Part shown: positions 1 to 10,480 of the stretch, piece after piece
Layout: every line of letters starts with the position of its first letter
Position numbering within the stretch: the stretch's first letter is position 1
From: Arctopsyche grandis
Taxonomy: Eukaryota > Arthropoda > Insecta > Trichoptera > Hydropsychidae
Length of the DNA: 64,000 nucleotides
Reading direction: 5' to 3'
Assembly (NCBI RefSeq): GCF_051622035.1
Contig: NC_135355.1
Coordinates: 25,957,986-26,021,985 of the forward strand
Position numbers and translations under genes: made by a program
Notes under the pieces: generated by a model
Told to the model about the DNA's origin: nothing
Database searches by the model: none
The model's input: the letters and a program-made list of their open reading frames with translations, nothing else

Positions 1-83
1 CATGTATTATTAAACAAATAAATAATATTTCATTTTTGTATATCAAATATTGTGAGCTCTCAGATGAGATTTAATCATATGAT

Positions 84-97
84 GGGGGGGGGGGGGG
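84..97. repeat. Poly-G run
   Basis: Fourteen consecutive G residues in an otherwise AT-rich context. Similar G runs occur in the hAT MITEs at 8.2 and 27.6 kb and in the RTE fragment at 10.5 kb. It is a likely length-unstable tract. Confidence 0.9.
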
Positions 98-175
98 AGG
101 GATCGGCAGTGAAACATATTTTTATTCCAATGCAATTGTAAAAAATTAAAGAATAAAGTTCCGTTTATATTATCC

Positions 176-382
176 AGCACTGCAAATCAACAGCTCGGCA
201 CAAAACTGCACAGAAAAGACTACTTCTATTCATACTATACAGCACCGCTCGTATTCGACATGTTCATGCTTGCTTTAGACAAGTGAAAGGCAAAATCTGC
301 TTACATTTACATTTCAGAGCACGACGATACAAGCAATATTGCTTGTATCGTATCGCCGAGTCAATATTGTCACAATATAACG
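176..382. repeat. Interspersed repeat R1, copy 1
   Basis: About 200 bp that recurs at 46.67-46.81 kb and 51.12-51.31 kb. Shared blocks include CATACTATACAGCA and GAGTCAATATTGTCACAATA. This copy contains a perfect 26-bp palindrome at 325-350 centred on CAATATTG. No coding potential is seen. Two of the three copies carry a hairpin MITE within or beside them. The family is unidentified and its true ends are not resolved. Confidence 0.6.
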
Positions 383-2280
383 TTACCGAAAATATTTAAC
401 ACTTTAGTTAGTACGAGTGCACTTACCACTATGACACCAAGTCATGCGTGATTATTTCCACAGTCCTGCTGTATTATATGAATATATCGTGTCAGTTACT
501 GCTGTTTCGGATACACCACTTACACATTACGGAATATATGAATGTGTCCATATAGAATGTACTAAATAATGTTTATTTGCGGCTGCCGGCCTAGTTGTAC
601 CGGTATAAACAAACCTTTAGACGTATAATTTTTTTTCTGAAATAAATTAATATAAGTATATATTTATCTATACTTTATCACGTTAGCCATATATGTAGAA
701 TGTACCAAAGAATTTTTTTTGTACTTCCATATATGTACATGTGTATGTAGTTGCCAGCTTCAGCTGTAGTTTAAGCGAACCTTAATAAGTAACTTTCAAT
801 TGTTATTACAAAGTTTTTGAATAACAATTGATACATTTGTGAATACGTATGTATAACAAAGTATTATATGCCCCTAAGTATTTGCATATATGTAGTACCC
901 ATTATCCACGAACTACGAAATAATCACTTTGGAACAATTAGTGATATTATCAAACCACTATAAAATAATTACAGATATCTGGTAGCCCCTATATAATAAA
1001 GTCTTTGAGTTGCTAAGATCAAATAATAAACAATTGCACATAACCTACTAACAAGGAATGAATTCATGATAATAATTAATACGGTCAAAAAGTTCTTGCA
1101 TACATTTTGTATACTTTTCGTGGATAATTTATAATTAAAGGTACATGCTAAACATATGTACCCTATCAATGTTTTAAAATAAAATAAAATATAATTATAG
1201 TATAACTCATACCTTCTTGTTTTCGATCTTCAAGCCGAACTGAATGTACTAGAAAGCCTTTGATTGGTTCTTGAGTATCACAAAAGTGACAATAATATCA
1301 ACACAGTATATTTCTTCAGGAAAATGTTAGAATATCTGCAAAATAAAAAATAATAATACATTGAACCGCATCTACTACTGTCGGGTTGTTCAACGCTAAC
1401 GTTGATCTATTTCGATTTTTTAAAATAAAATGAAAAAAATACAATTTGAGGTCAAAAAGAGATTTATACGTTCGTTATGCGTCATTATTCACTTGTATAT
1501 ATATTTATATAGGTATTTATTTTAAGCACACATATTTCAATATTAATATTGCTGAAAAAATCACAAGTTCCGTGCTAAATGCGATCAGGCGTTTATCAAC
1601 ACGATCACGGGGTGAATTTAATCATTCGCGTGGAAACTTAATTAAATAGAAGCTTCTGGCGTAACTTACGCTTAGATGAAAAATAGATTTCCAACGTAAC
1701 GGTAGAATTTGCTTCTGGATTAATTTTTAAATTACATACTTGATAGTTTTTCATATAAACTGAATCACAAACAAACGAATTTTCATACACATTATTTTTT
1801 ATTTGAAAAATAAATGAACAAAGAAATACTTTTGATTTCAAATATGATATATTTTAAGCAGAAAGATTTCAAGTCATTTTATGAAGATATTGTATTAAAT
1901 AATCCGTTATAAGTTAAAAAGTCACATTGAAAATATGGATTATGAATTTCAAGAACTTAGTAAGTGAATCCCTAAAAAAAATTGTAGCCGAAATCAATTT
2001 TAAGCACAATTAAAAAATATTAATCTAAATAATAGAATCAACAGGAATATTTCTTAATTGTCAAATAAGTCCACTTTATAGTTTCAATTCAAATTAATCC
2101 GTAAAGTGACCTCACAAAGTTTTCAATTACAAAAGCGAACTACATATGTATAGGTATAATAATATGCTCGTGTTTTTCCGTTCGTTAAATGTACAAACAT
2201 TTCATTTTCAATTTTAATTGGACACAATTCGATCAAATTAGAGAACGCGTAAATAACGGGATGAAAGCGCACCAAAAAAT
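383..2280. other. AT-rich non-coding stretch
   Basis: No supported gene. Only short random open frames and TACATATGTA-type simple sequence are seen. A possible short minus-strand exon near 1205-1262, ending at a donor-like GTATGAG, is too weak to annotate. Confidence 0.5.
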
Positions 2281-2560
2281 CCGCCCCTCCGATGTCAGAT
2301 CAAAAGCGACCGGTGGTTAACTAAATTAGTAGTCGTTTTTGGCGCACGCGCAAATTTCGGCGCAAGACGCACACAACCCGACGCGACAACGAATCGACTA
2401 ACACTGGCCAGGGTAATGGTGACCAATCGCCGTGGGGCGCCTTTTCGTTGCCAACCGGAATGGCTAGCTAGGTTTTCCGATTTTCTTCTGGTTTGAGTTT
2501 TTCCGCGAACGGCTTTCCCTTGTTCGGCGCCGAAGCGTCACTTTCCAAGGTAACGCTTAA
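2281..2560 (+). promoter_or_regulatory. GC-rich promoter-like island, possible untranslated first exon
   Basis: This stretch is clearly richer in CG dinucleotides than its surroundings (GGCGCACGCGCAAATTTCGG, CCCGACGCGACAACGAATCG). It ends in a plausible splice donor, CCAAG/GTAACG, at 2549/2550. No convincing reading frame crosses it, which fits a promoter plus non-coding first exon on the plus strand. This rests on composition and one donor only. A jockey-type LINE fragment inserted 33 bp downstream. Confidence 0.3.
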
Positions 2561-2582
2561 ATTAGGCCTTTAGTGGAGTGTG

Positions 2583-3155
2583 AAGTTCTAAGAACAATAC
2601 TAAAATTAATACTAATCTTTCCAAGCTCCAAGTAATACAAAATAAATCCCTGAAAATAATTTATCATACATCCATATATACTAACTTGAAAAAACTGCAT
2701 GCCATATGTATATAATATTCCGTTTGTTACAGACATTACTAACAAACTAACCAGTAGATTATATGACAGAATCATTTATAACCATACTAACACACTTGTG
2801 AAGAGTCTCGGTGATTACAACAAAATGTCTATACCCTTCAGGTATAAACACAGATTACCTAAACACAATCTGCTTTAGGGCATCGACTTTAGAGAGTCTT
2901 TAATTAATATCATGTATTAGATGTATTATGAACATTTGTAAGGATTGTAAATAGGTTTTTGAGCTCTTTTTCCTATTATGCTGTAGATTAACATTAAAAT
3001 AATATAATACTATGATTACTAACCAAATTAAATTAAATTGTAAAATAGAAAAGGATAAGTAGATCAATAGCTATTAAAATAGATATAAGATATATTGTGA
3101 ACATAATTTCGTAATAATAAAAAGCATTTAAAAATCAAAATCAAGTTCTAAGAAC
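2583..3155 (+). mobile_element. 5'-truncated jockey-type LINE insertion
   Basis: The 13-bp direct repeat AAGTTCTAAGAAC stands at 2583-2595 and again at 3143-3155. It brackets a plus-strand fragment that encodes the C-terminal end of a jockey-clade reverse transcriptase, then an AT-rich 3' UTR and an A-rich end with AATAAAAAGC. Exact flanking duplications plus 5' truncation are what target-primed reverse transcription leaves. The insertion is 547 bp. Confidence 0.8.
2596..2878 (+). pseudogene. Jockey-type reverse transcriptase C-terminal remnant
   Basis: The plus-strand translation gives LQVIQNKSLK in one frame. A stop and frame change follow near 2710. The second frame then reads through LYDRIIYNH, SLGDYNKMS and PFRYKHRLPKHNLL to a TAG stop at 2876-2878. 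The pattern YDR...H.N.L..SLG.Y and the closing RYKHRLPKHNLL are typical of the extreme C-terminus of jockey-clade LINE ORF2 proteins in insects. The endonuclease and all catalytic RT motifs are absent because of 5' truncation. It is non-functional. Confidence 0.75.
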
Positions 3156-3246
3156 CTATATTTTAAAACACATAACAGATGTACCTGGCGTCGCTCAATT
3201 ATACATATGTACATACATAGATATGTATTTTTTTTACATACATATA

Positions 3247-3675
3247 TACCAGGAAGGCTTAGTCGGTAGACCCCAATGCGCCTTCTTAGAAAAGTAATTA
3301 CAAATAAAAATACAGCATTTTTATTACATGAATCACTGTATTTCTATTTGAGGCTGAAGAACACGAAATTAACAATTAATTAATTAATTAATTCATTGAG
3401 ATATCTATGGATTTATACATGTACATAATTTTTTACAAATTGTTCATACATTAAATACAGAAGATTTGTGACAGCAGGTTGGATGATTTTTGCCAATTTG
3501 AGGAACCGTTTCAACAATGAAAATCAGATAAATTGGCAAACTCTGATATGAAACGATCGATTTGGAGTCACAAATATCCAACTCTAACCAGCAGTATTAA
3601 AGATTAGCCCTGGATCGAACCCAATAATTTCTTGGTGCTAAACATAAACGCCACCATTGAGTCATACTGCAGGAT
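3247..3675 (-). mobile_element. tRNA-derived SINE with hairpin tail, near full length
   Basis: Read on the minus strand this begins with a tRNA-like head: an A-box-like CTCAATGGTGGCGTT and a B-box GGGTTCGATCC. A conserved core follows (ATCGATCGTTTC, CAATTTATCTGATTTTCATT, AACGGTTCCTC), then TTTGTAAAAAATTATGTACA. It ends with the hairpin tail GAAGGCGCATTGGGGTCTAC ... GCCTTCCTGGTATA. The same modules in the same order recur at 6.98, 16.3, 16.5, 17.0 and 34.8 kb. It is a Pol III type SINE. The family name is not known to me. Confidence 0.75.
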
Positions 3676-5413
3676 GTATGTATGTATGTACATTAGGGTA
3701 CATCAAAAACAGCGAATTTTGGAATTTGCAAACAGCAAATACCTCTAGTAGGAAATGTTATTCTGTATCATGGTGAATCCGTAAAAAATAATATAAAAAC
3801 TCTAAAAAAATCTTCGCTCTGCCGCCAGCCCAATTATATAAGTTTGTGAAAATCGTAAATTTGTTCGTAATGTAAAATCGTATTTTTTTCATTTAAGTTC
3901 AGTTTTAGTATTTTATTCACCTCATCATATAAATTGAATAATTTTAGATTAAAAAAACCTCATATGGGATGTTTCTTCACATTGCTAAGGTACGAAAAAA
4001 AATTTGAAACTTTGAACGCCAGTACATATTAGCTCGTCTCCAGTCCATTATTGATTTTCCTTAAACATCGTTTCTTACGTCTGATTGTGATTTTTATACT
4101 AGTTTTGTGCTTGCTTGACATGTTGTCTTCTTCTTATTACTTAAAGTATTTTTCTATTTAGCTATCTTCTTAAAAAAATCTCTAAAAAAGGCAAGTCGAT
4201 ATTACTTTTATACCAAAAACATATCGTACATGCCGTATTATTTTAGACATTCCAAAAGCTTACTTAAATGCATCTTTAGCATTTATGGTTTTTGTAGAAA
4301 TTTCAGATTCGTGGAGTTAGTATGGGAGTGAAAGGAATGAAATGACGTTGAGGTTTATTGTTCGCTATTTACATATGACGTTTGGAATGGAAGTAAAGTG
4401 TAGCCACCAACTGTCAAGTTGGCGACTCAAACTCGATCATGTTGTAAAGCCCTTACAGGAACATCCTATGTAATAGTAGGATCGATCATCTCAACTCCAG
4501 TTGTGGTTCTAATTAACAAAATAATCAGTATTTTGGTGTTAATCTCGGTTTAATTTCAAATTCGTAACTTGGTGAAAGCTCCGAAACATCTACATACATA
4601 TTTGTACCACTTTTTAGCATGTGTATAACTGATTAAAGCATAACATTTTCAAATTTAAGGTTAACTATACCTACATATGTATGTATGTACATATATATGT
4701 ATGTGCATATATATGTATGTACATATATATGTACATATGGATATAAATTGAACATTATGTGTATATGTATTGAAAATCATCAAAATCAAGCGTTATTTTT
4801 CAACGAAAGCAGAACGTATATACGTGAAATTCTCCACCAGGTAACTAAATATCCTAGAAACTTATTATTTTACAAAGAATTTGATTTTCATTCAATAAAT
4901 AAATCCAGATATATATGTATATATTTTTATTGAATCTGAATTGATGATATGTAGTTGATAAACACCATGTGAAAATCAGCTTAGAAAATGCTGATATAAA
5001 TTCTGAAATTACTGCAGTATATAAATTATTTTAGCAGCTGCATTCGCCGAATAAAAATTCTAAATATAATCCATAGACTCGCCATTTATTATGCATCATC
5101 TGTAAACAGTACTGTTTTACTTAACGAAAAAACATTATCCAATTTTACACGTGGACCTCTTTATATTAAAAAAATACAATAAACCAAAAGAATCATCGAA
5201 CAATAATCTACATATTTATTTAGAAAATATTTGACTACAAAAATCAATACATCATTTCAACGAACAATTTGATAAGTTCACATTCAAATATCCGTGGAAT
5301 TGTTACACCGTTTAAAAATGACACCAAAATAACAAAAACAGCAATAACATATTACATTATCGAATCAAAACATCAATCTTTCTCCGTCAGGTAAACAAAA
5401 TATCGGCGAAACT
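3676..5413. other. Non-coding, simple-sequence rich
   Basis: No gene is supported. ATGT repeats lie at 3675-3692 and alternating TATGTACA/TATATGTA arrays at 4674-4742. A minus-strand AATAAA near 5212-5217 is a possible polyadenylation signal for the gene whose last exon ends at 5414. Confidence 0.45.
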
Positions 5414-5457
5414 TTAGTCGTCGGTAAATAGCCGTTCGCTCTCGTCATCGGTTTTAT
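5414..5457 (-). CDS. Terminal coding exon of an unrecognised gene
   Basis: On the minus strand, a good polypyrimidine tract and acceptor (TTTTTTTCAATTTCTCAG) precede a 44-nt segment ending in TAA. Joined after the single leftover base of the upstream exon (5749-5916), it reads NKTDDESERLFTDD and stop, an acidic C-terminus. The phase agrees exactly (1 nt + 2 nt). The two exons together give about 70 residues of a C-terminal tail with no membrane segment. I do not recognise the protein. The weak point is the donor GTAATA rather than GTAAGT. Confidence 0.45.
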
Positions 5458-5748
5458 CTGAGAAATTGAAAAAAACACGTTTATTTCCGTAAAATCGTAT
5501 TGAAAATAGCGTATATATTTATTTACATAAAAGCGTTTATAAATATAATCACCAAATGGTCTCTCATGCAAACGTATCCTGGTTTACTAATGTCCTGTTG
5601 ATACACAGATAAACCGCATAGATAATTCGAGGGACGACAATAGCCCATTACTGAAAACAAACCGATATAATATAATATTTTTTCAGGAATATAAATATAC
5701 CAAACGTCAAAAGGACCATCTGTGACGATCATAAACATGTTATATTAC

Positions 5749-5916
5749 TCCTTCTGTGCGTATTCAAAGGTTGTCTTATGGATTTGTGAGGATTTTGTTC
5801 AAAAATACTCTTCATGGCCTTCATCAGCTCGTTTTCAGGATCGCTTATTCTGGAAAATTTACTCGCCAAACCTTGACTGCTCCTTTTTGCATTGAGATCA
5901 TGCTTTGAAACGGCAC
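5749..5916 (-). CDS. Penultimate coding exon of an unrecognised gene
   Basis: The minus-strand acceptor CACATACCAG/GTGCCG opens a 168-nt frame reading GAVSKHDLNAKRSSQGLASK, FSRISDPENELMKAMKSIFE, QNPHKSIRQPLNTHRR. Amino-acid use is balanced and unlike the I/Y/K-rich noise frames nearby. It looks like a polar, partly helical tail and contains no domain I know. The exon leaves one base that joins in phase to the exon at 5414-5457. If the donor GTAATA at 5748 is not used, the frame continues only nine codons before TGA at 5729-5731, so this could itself be the last exon. Upstream exons should lie at higher coordinates and were not identified. Confidence 0.5.
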
Positions 5917-6110
5917 CTGGTATGTGAATAGACGACTTTAAAATGAAGTATTATTTTAATTCTAACTTTATGTGTACCTACTCATTTTTTTGTTAATACG
6001 AGTATTATTAAGTTTAAATTCAGTAAATTTATACGAATTTGTTCAGTTATTGTATCAGTTCGGTTTGTAGATACTTTCATTAGATTCATCAAAATTTCCA
6101 TTCTACATAT

Positions 6111-6412
6111 CATCATCATCATCATCATCATCATCTACAGCCATTCGCCATCCACTGCTGGATGAAGTCCTCTCCAACACGCTTCCACTCATCTCTGTTT
6201 TGCGCAACTCACATCCATCTAAGCCCACACATATTCCTAATTTCGTCTACCCATCTTCCCTGCGGTCTTCTTTGTACCCTTTTTCATTCTCTCGGGTTCC
6301 ATTTTAGCACTTCTTTTGTACTCCTTTCGTCGATTCTTCTAGCCACGTGGCCCGCCCATTGCCATTTCAATTTCTTCACTCTATCTACTATATCCATTAC
6401 CCTTGTCATACT
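6111..6412 (-). mobile_element. RTE LINE 3' fragment (old copy)
   Basis: A minus-strand match to the last 300 bp of the RTE element at 12.6-16.3 kb. It begins on the plus strand as (CAT)n followed by CTACAGCCATTCGCCATCCA and runs through the region encoding the WAGHVAR-like end of the protein. There are many substitutions, so it is an older insertion. The (CAT)n is the complement of the (GAT)n that ends the full-length copy. Confidence 0.85.
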
Positions 6413-6819
6413 TTATTACATTATTTTCACGCAATGTAACAAAAATAAATAAAAATAGTACTGTGACTGATTTTTTCATTCAGTAAAATAAACAAAAAAT
6501 ACTTGAGCCGTTATATTTGAAAGTGCCGGAAGTCCAATTTTCAGTTCCAAAACCACTTATATTTGACTTAATTCACAACTTATTTTAATTCGATACGTCC
6601 AGAATCTCAGAAAAGTATAATAAATGTATCACAGACCACCGGTATTTTTAAATATTGTTAAACGCAAAAAATTATAGATATTCAATGTTTTCCGAGATAA
6701 CCATCAGCATATATGTATATACATATGTATGCTTATATAGCATATGTGCATATATGCTATATATGCATATATGCATACATGCTATATATGCATATATAAC
6801 ATATATTCTTTCGAACGTA

Positions 6820-6960
6820 GTGGTTACGGGTTCGAGTCCCACTAGTTGCTGCTGGCCAGACCGGCTTATGGTTCCAGGTCGATCGTTTGCCAATTTATCT
6901 GATTTTCATTGAAACGGTTCCAACAAATTGACAACCTTTACCCATTTCCCGCAATTTTCA
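6820..6960 (+). mobile_element. SINE fragment (B-box and core)
   Basis: GTGGTTACGGGTTCGAGTCC is a tRNA-like B-box. The SINE core follows (GGTCGATCGTTTGCCAATTT, TCTGATTTTCATT, AAACGGTTCC). A diverged, 3'-truncated member of the family described at 3247-3675. It abuts a better-preserved copy at 6975. Confidence 0.6.
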
Positions 6961-6974
6961 AGTTTTCAGCATCT

Positions 6975-7379
6975 CCAGCATAGCCAGCAGTTTGGCTTAG
7001 TGGTAGCGTATATGCTCAGCACCATGCGAACACTGGTTCGATCCCCCAAACTGCTGGTTAGATTTGGGGGTTTTGTGACTCAAATCGATCGTTTCTTATT
7101 AGAGTTTAGGTTTCTTGAATTGGCAAATAAATCCTTTCCTGTTGTCACAAAAATCTTATGTATTTATTGTGTGTATAATTTGTAAAAATTAAGCACAAAA
7201 TCTAAATCTATAGATATATCGTTAATCTTCCGTATTTATTGTGTGTATAATTTGTAATAATTGTGCACAAAATCTAAATCCATAGATGTCTCAATGGATT
7301 AATTCTGTACGTAATTAATTGTTAAAAAATAATTCAATGGTCCTTGCGGCCGTTTATGTAAAATAAAAATAAAATAAAT
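6975..7379 (+). mobile_element. tRNA-derived SINE copy
   Basis: The A-box TGGCTTAGTGGTAGCG and B-box GGTTCGATCCC are intact and well spaced. The core follows (CAAATCGATCGTTTC), then TTTCCTGTTGTCACAAAAAT, two related blocks containing GTGTGTATAATTTGTAA, and an A-rich AATAAAAATAAAATAAATT end. The repeated GTGTATAATTTGTA block suggests an internal duplication. Orientation is plus. Confidence 0.75.
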
Positions 7380-7582
7380 TAATCTCGAATTTCGCTGAAT
7401 CGTATAAAAATGTTGCAAATTTGTCCATTAATGTCTCGCAAAATTTCGAGTTTTTTAGCATCTCAAAATTTGACGATTTATATTAAAAAAAAATGCTCCG
7501 AAAATTATCCACAGATGTCTCTATGTTGCTTATGTTAAAATTATTCAAAAAATTGTACATATGTATATCGATGTTTGTAATT

Positions 7583-7645
7583 GACCAGGAAGGCGCATCG
7601 GGGTTTACCTGTTAGGCCTTCCTATTGTACAATAAATGTATGTAT
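7583..7645 (+). mobile_element. SINE hairpin-tail fragment
   Basis: Only the tail module is present: CCAGGAAGGCGCATCGGGGT and GTTAGGCCTTCCT, whose ends pair as AGGAAGGC/GCCTTCCT. It is followed by AATAAATGTATGTA. The same isolated module appears at 56348-56420. A further stub (AGGAAGGCGCATC) lies at 8101. Confidence 0.6.
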
Positions 7646-7877
7646 TTGTATGTAAAAATAATATTTCTCGAAATGAAAAAAATTGGACTGATGTCTCTTA
7701 CAATTAATTACATAATAACGGCTCAAATGTTACCGCTATAAAAATTTGAACAAAAATATAACCTTCCGATTCCCCATTCACAGCTTCGCAATAGTCCGAT
7801 GTATACGTAGACGTCCCCCAAATGTTTTTCGCGGTGGTTTTCAATATTCTTTCACGTTCTTTATCGTCCAATTTTAC

Positions 7878-8044
7878 CTGTCGAAACAGAACAGTATTTC
7901 ATTAATGAGAATATTCTGCAATATTGTTGCAATGAAATTGCGTGCCGCCATTACGATTCGATGCATAATATTGCATGCTCGACCGTCATCGATCACCGTT
8001 GTGTATTCAATATTTTTTTTGTGGGTCATGGAATTTTTGCACAT
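7878..8044 (-). CDS. Coding-like minus-strand segment, status uncertain
   Basis: A minus-strand frame starts at ATG 8044-8042, downstream of an acceptor-like TAATTTTAG, and reads TTVIDDGRACNIMHRIVMAA, RNFIATILQNILINEILF, CFDR up to a donor-like CAG/GTAAAA at 7878/7877. Residue use is more protein-like than the neighbourhood. However, sensible sequence continues past the donor in another frame (KLDDKERERILKTTAKNIWG). That argues for a frameshifted pseudogene rather than a clean exon. No family is recognised. It may or may not belong with the minus-strand exons at 5.4-5.9 kb. Confidence 0.22.
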
Positions 8045-8157
8045 TTACGTTTAGTACCTTTCTAAAATTATCCACAAGGTAGAACATCTACATATGTATA
8101 AGGAAGGCGCATCAAAGCGAAACAAATTTGCAAAGCCTGAACCATAATTTTCTGTAG

Positions 8158-8391
8158 TATATAAGCAGTACCGGTCTTAGGGGGGGGGGCTAGGTCGGTC
8201 AGCGCCCGAGGGCGCCAAATAAGTTAGGGCGCCGAACGATGCGCCAAAGGCGCTTTAAAATTTAAAATTAGAGCGCCAAAATCCATTCAAAATTTTAGAT
8301 TACAGCGCCAGAGGCGAAAGTTCTTTCTAAGGGTGTTTAGAAAATATTGCCCGAGGGCGCCATCGGGTGTAAGGTCGGCACTGTATATAAG
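8158..8391. mobile_element. hAT-type MITE with 8-bp TSD, copy A
   Basis: The 218-bp element 8166-8383 starts CAGTACCGGTCTTA and ends with the complement of CAGTGCCGACCTTA. It is flanked by the identical 8-mer TATATAAG (8158-8165 and 8384-8391). Inside are a G run and several GGCGCC/GCGCCAAAGGCG motifs but no frame. An 8-bp duplication with CAGTGCCG-type ends fits a non-autonomous hAT element. A second copy with a different duplication is at 27592-27820. Confidence 0.85.
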
Positions 8392-8854
8392 ATGTAATCA
8401 CCGACGGTAAAGAAGATTCCCTTCCACTATACACTCCCGATTTTTTTTAAATTCTTTATTAAAATTACGCTAGCTCTGCTCTTGTTGACAGCGTGCACGT
8501 GCCTACTTTGCAAAAGTGCACATTTCTTTTGCTTCTACAATGTTCACGAAGACTTGAGATTGACACGATGAAAACAAGATTGAGATTGTATTTGTTTACA
8601 CGCACCGCTCCAGGCCGACGTAACGACGTATCATACGAAATATATCGTAAATAAAATGAATGTTTACTTTGGCCGAGAGGACTCTTGCCCTTGTTTCGAC
8701 GCGTCTAAGCGTGTTGTTTTTTCATTTTATTTCGTTGATTTTCAACTTCGTATATACATATATAAGCCATCTTTAGCGTGAGTGGCATAATTATTTATCG
8801 AAGCGGAAAACCCGTCACTCTGATTCACATAAGTTATTATACTATACATAAACA

Positions 8855-9187
8855 TATAACATATAATTTCGAAAGAGACTTTGTAACTATAGTTGGGTGG
8901 GAAACGAAAACAAGTAAAAGTTTCCATGACGACAAAGAAATTCGCCTCCGGCTTCGGGGGGACGCCGGCGCCGGATTCTGGTATACATATAATTTCAAAA
9001 GAGACTTAGTATATATGTTTTTTTGTTCGTGACAGTAAGTTTAATTAAAAAAACAAATGAATATTTAAATAAATTTATATAAAATGAGGCTATCCAAATA
9101 AATTTAATAAAATGTTTACTATAAGATTAGTCATGTTTAGGTGGTTTAAATTACAAATACCGAGTGAAGCCGGTTAAAACCACTAGT
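8855..9187 (-). repeat. Interspersed repeat Y, copy 1
   Basis: The minus-strand reading begins CTAGTGGTTTTAACCGGCTT, CACTCGGTATTTGTAATTTA and TCTTATAGTAAACATT. It ends with AGTCTCTTTCGAAATTATAT. The same order occurs on the plus strand at 10184 and 30168. The motif ACTAG..GTTTTACCC.GCTTCGCTCGG is common in insect genomes as a short retroposon, or as the start of an RTE/SINE-like 3' module. An internal GC-rich block (CGCCGGCGCCGG) is specific to this copy. Confidence 0.6.
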
Positions 9188-9195
9188 ATATAATA

Positions 9196-9992
9196 TGTAT
9201 AGCCAGGGCCGCCGAGAGGAATCCCGGGCCCTGGAAAAATTCTTCCATACCCTATGACGAACCAAAAAAAAAAAAGATTTCACATAGACACAAAGAATGC
9301 GCGGATCGAAAAATAATAAACATTTAGCATTAAAGAAATATGTGTATTTTTATGTAGAACTAGCTGAATCCAGCATGCGTTGCAATACCATAATAATGCA
9401 CGCAATTCCCGTTCCCTCGAGTACTGTACACTATATACATATGTATATCAGGGTCGTCCAATCATTTTCATCTACGATTTATAACGTATAATAGAATCCT
9501 TCAAATTCATTTTTATTTTCAAACTAGCTGAACCCGGCATGCGTTGCAAATGCCAGAATAACGCATGCAATTCCCGTTCCCGTTTCAAGTGATTGTTGGA
9601 GCTCAACTCATGTCCAACTGGTAACATGGTTACCAACGAACACATTTCCTCGACTACACAATGGCGCTTCAAACTTTCGCGTCAGTAAAATACGCATATT
9701 ATTATTAAGATTATTTTTTTCACAGTAAGCTTCCCAGACATGCATACAACAAATCCTAAAAGTTCCATCGTAATCGGTTTAGTGGTTTAGGAGCCTATAC
9801 GAGAGAGACAAACGGACAGACAAACAGGCACTCAATTTTATATACCTACATATATATGTATACATATGTAGATAATATAAAATATTAATATTAATCAGTC
9901 GAACGTCCCCACACGGAGCCCGGGTTCGTAGTAGTTCGGGCTCTGGAAATTTAGCCCCAGTTCCCCCCCTTTCGGCGGCCCTGTGTAATAGC
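9196..9992. mobile_element. TIR element (hAT-like) filled with retroposon copies
   Basis: Ends are CAGGGCCGCCGAGAGG at 9204 and the complement of CAGGGCCGCCGAAAGG finishing at 9983. The flanks are TGTATAGC on the left and TGTAATAGC on the right, an 8-bp duplication with one inserted base. The interior holds two copies of retroposon module Z (9357-9500 and 9527-9845), so the DNA transposon was apparently a landing site. No transposase frame remains. Confidence 0.6.
9527..9845 (+). repeat. Retroposon module Z (RTE/SINE-type 3' sequence)
   Basis: Begins CTAGCTGAACCCGGCATGCG and continues CGCAATTCCCGTTCCCGT. It later has TCCATCGTAATCGGTTTAGT, GGTTTAGGAGCC, a run of ACAGACAAAC and a TTTATATAC end. 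The block AATCGGTTCAG.GGTTTAGGAG is a hallmark of widespread insect RTE-related 3' ends. A shorter copy (first part) is at 9357-9500 and a 3' half is at 53080-53205. Confidence 0.6.
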
Positions 9993-10183
9993 TCCAAGGT
10001 TTATCTTCATCAAAAATTTAATCGTGAGTTTTATTATAGGTACCCACATAAATATTACCCGTATGAATCTATTGAAATATTAAACCGTTTGATAAGTTAA
10101 ATTGATAACTCTATCATCGATTTCAAAAACCGATATTTAGAAACGTGAGTTGTGTTTACAGCATTTGCAATATATGTAATTTA

Positions 10184-10412
10184 CTAGCGGTTTTACCCTG
10201 CTTCGCTCGGTATTTGTAATATTATATAAACAGCTTAAATATGGCAAAAAAATCTAATAGTAAACATTAATTTGTTTTATTTATTTATTTATTTTGAATC
10301 GAAATAAAATAATATTCAACGATATCGATATCGATACCGATATTTTCGATCCTCCCGACAAACCTTACATACATAGTAAAAAAGCCTCTTTCAAAATTAT
10401 ATATTAGATATA
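10184..10412 (+). repeat. Interspersed repeat Y, copy 2
   Basis: Starts CTAGCGGTTTTACCCTGCTT, followed by CGCTCGGTATTTGTAA. It ends GCCTCTTTCAAAATTATATA. The internal part has degenerated into alternating CGATATCGATACCG simple sequence. Same family as 8855-9187 and 30168-30463. Confidence 0.6.
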
Positions 10413-10480
10413 TTATGCGTATTGTAATTTATTTGTTTGATATTTTATATTTATAGCTGAATTTATCATAGTGAGATTAG

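Noticed and set aside
1205-1262. Possible minus-strand exon ending in donor AAG/GTATGAG (reads IKGFLVHSVRLEDRKQE)
   Set aside because: A stop codon lies just upstream, the only usable acceptor (CTCAAG) is weak, and no phase partner was found.
6975-7060. tRNA gene
   Set aside because: A- and B-boxes are present but the cloverleaf arms do not pair and the head is fused to a SINE core repeated elsewhere.
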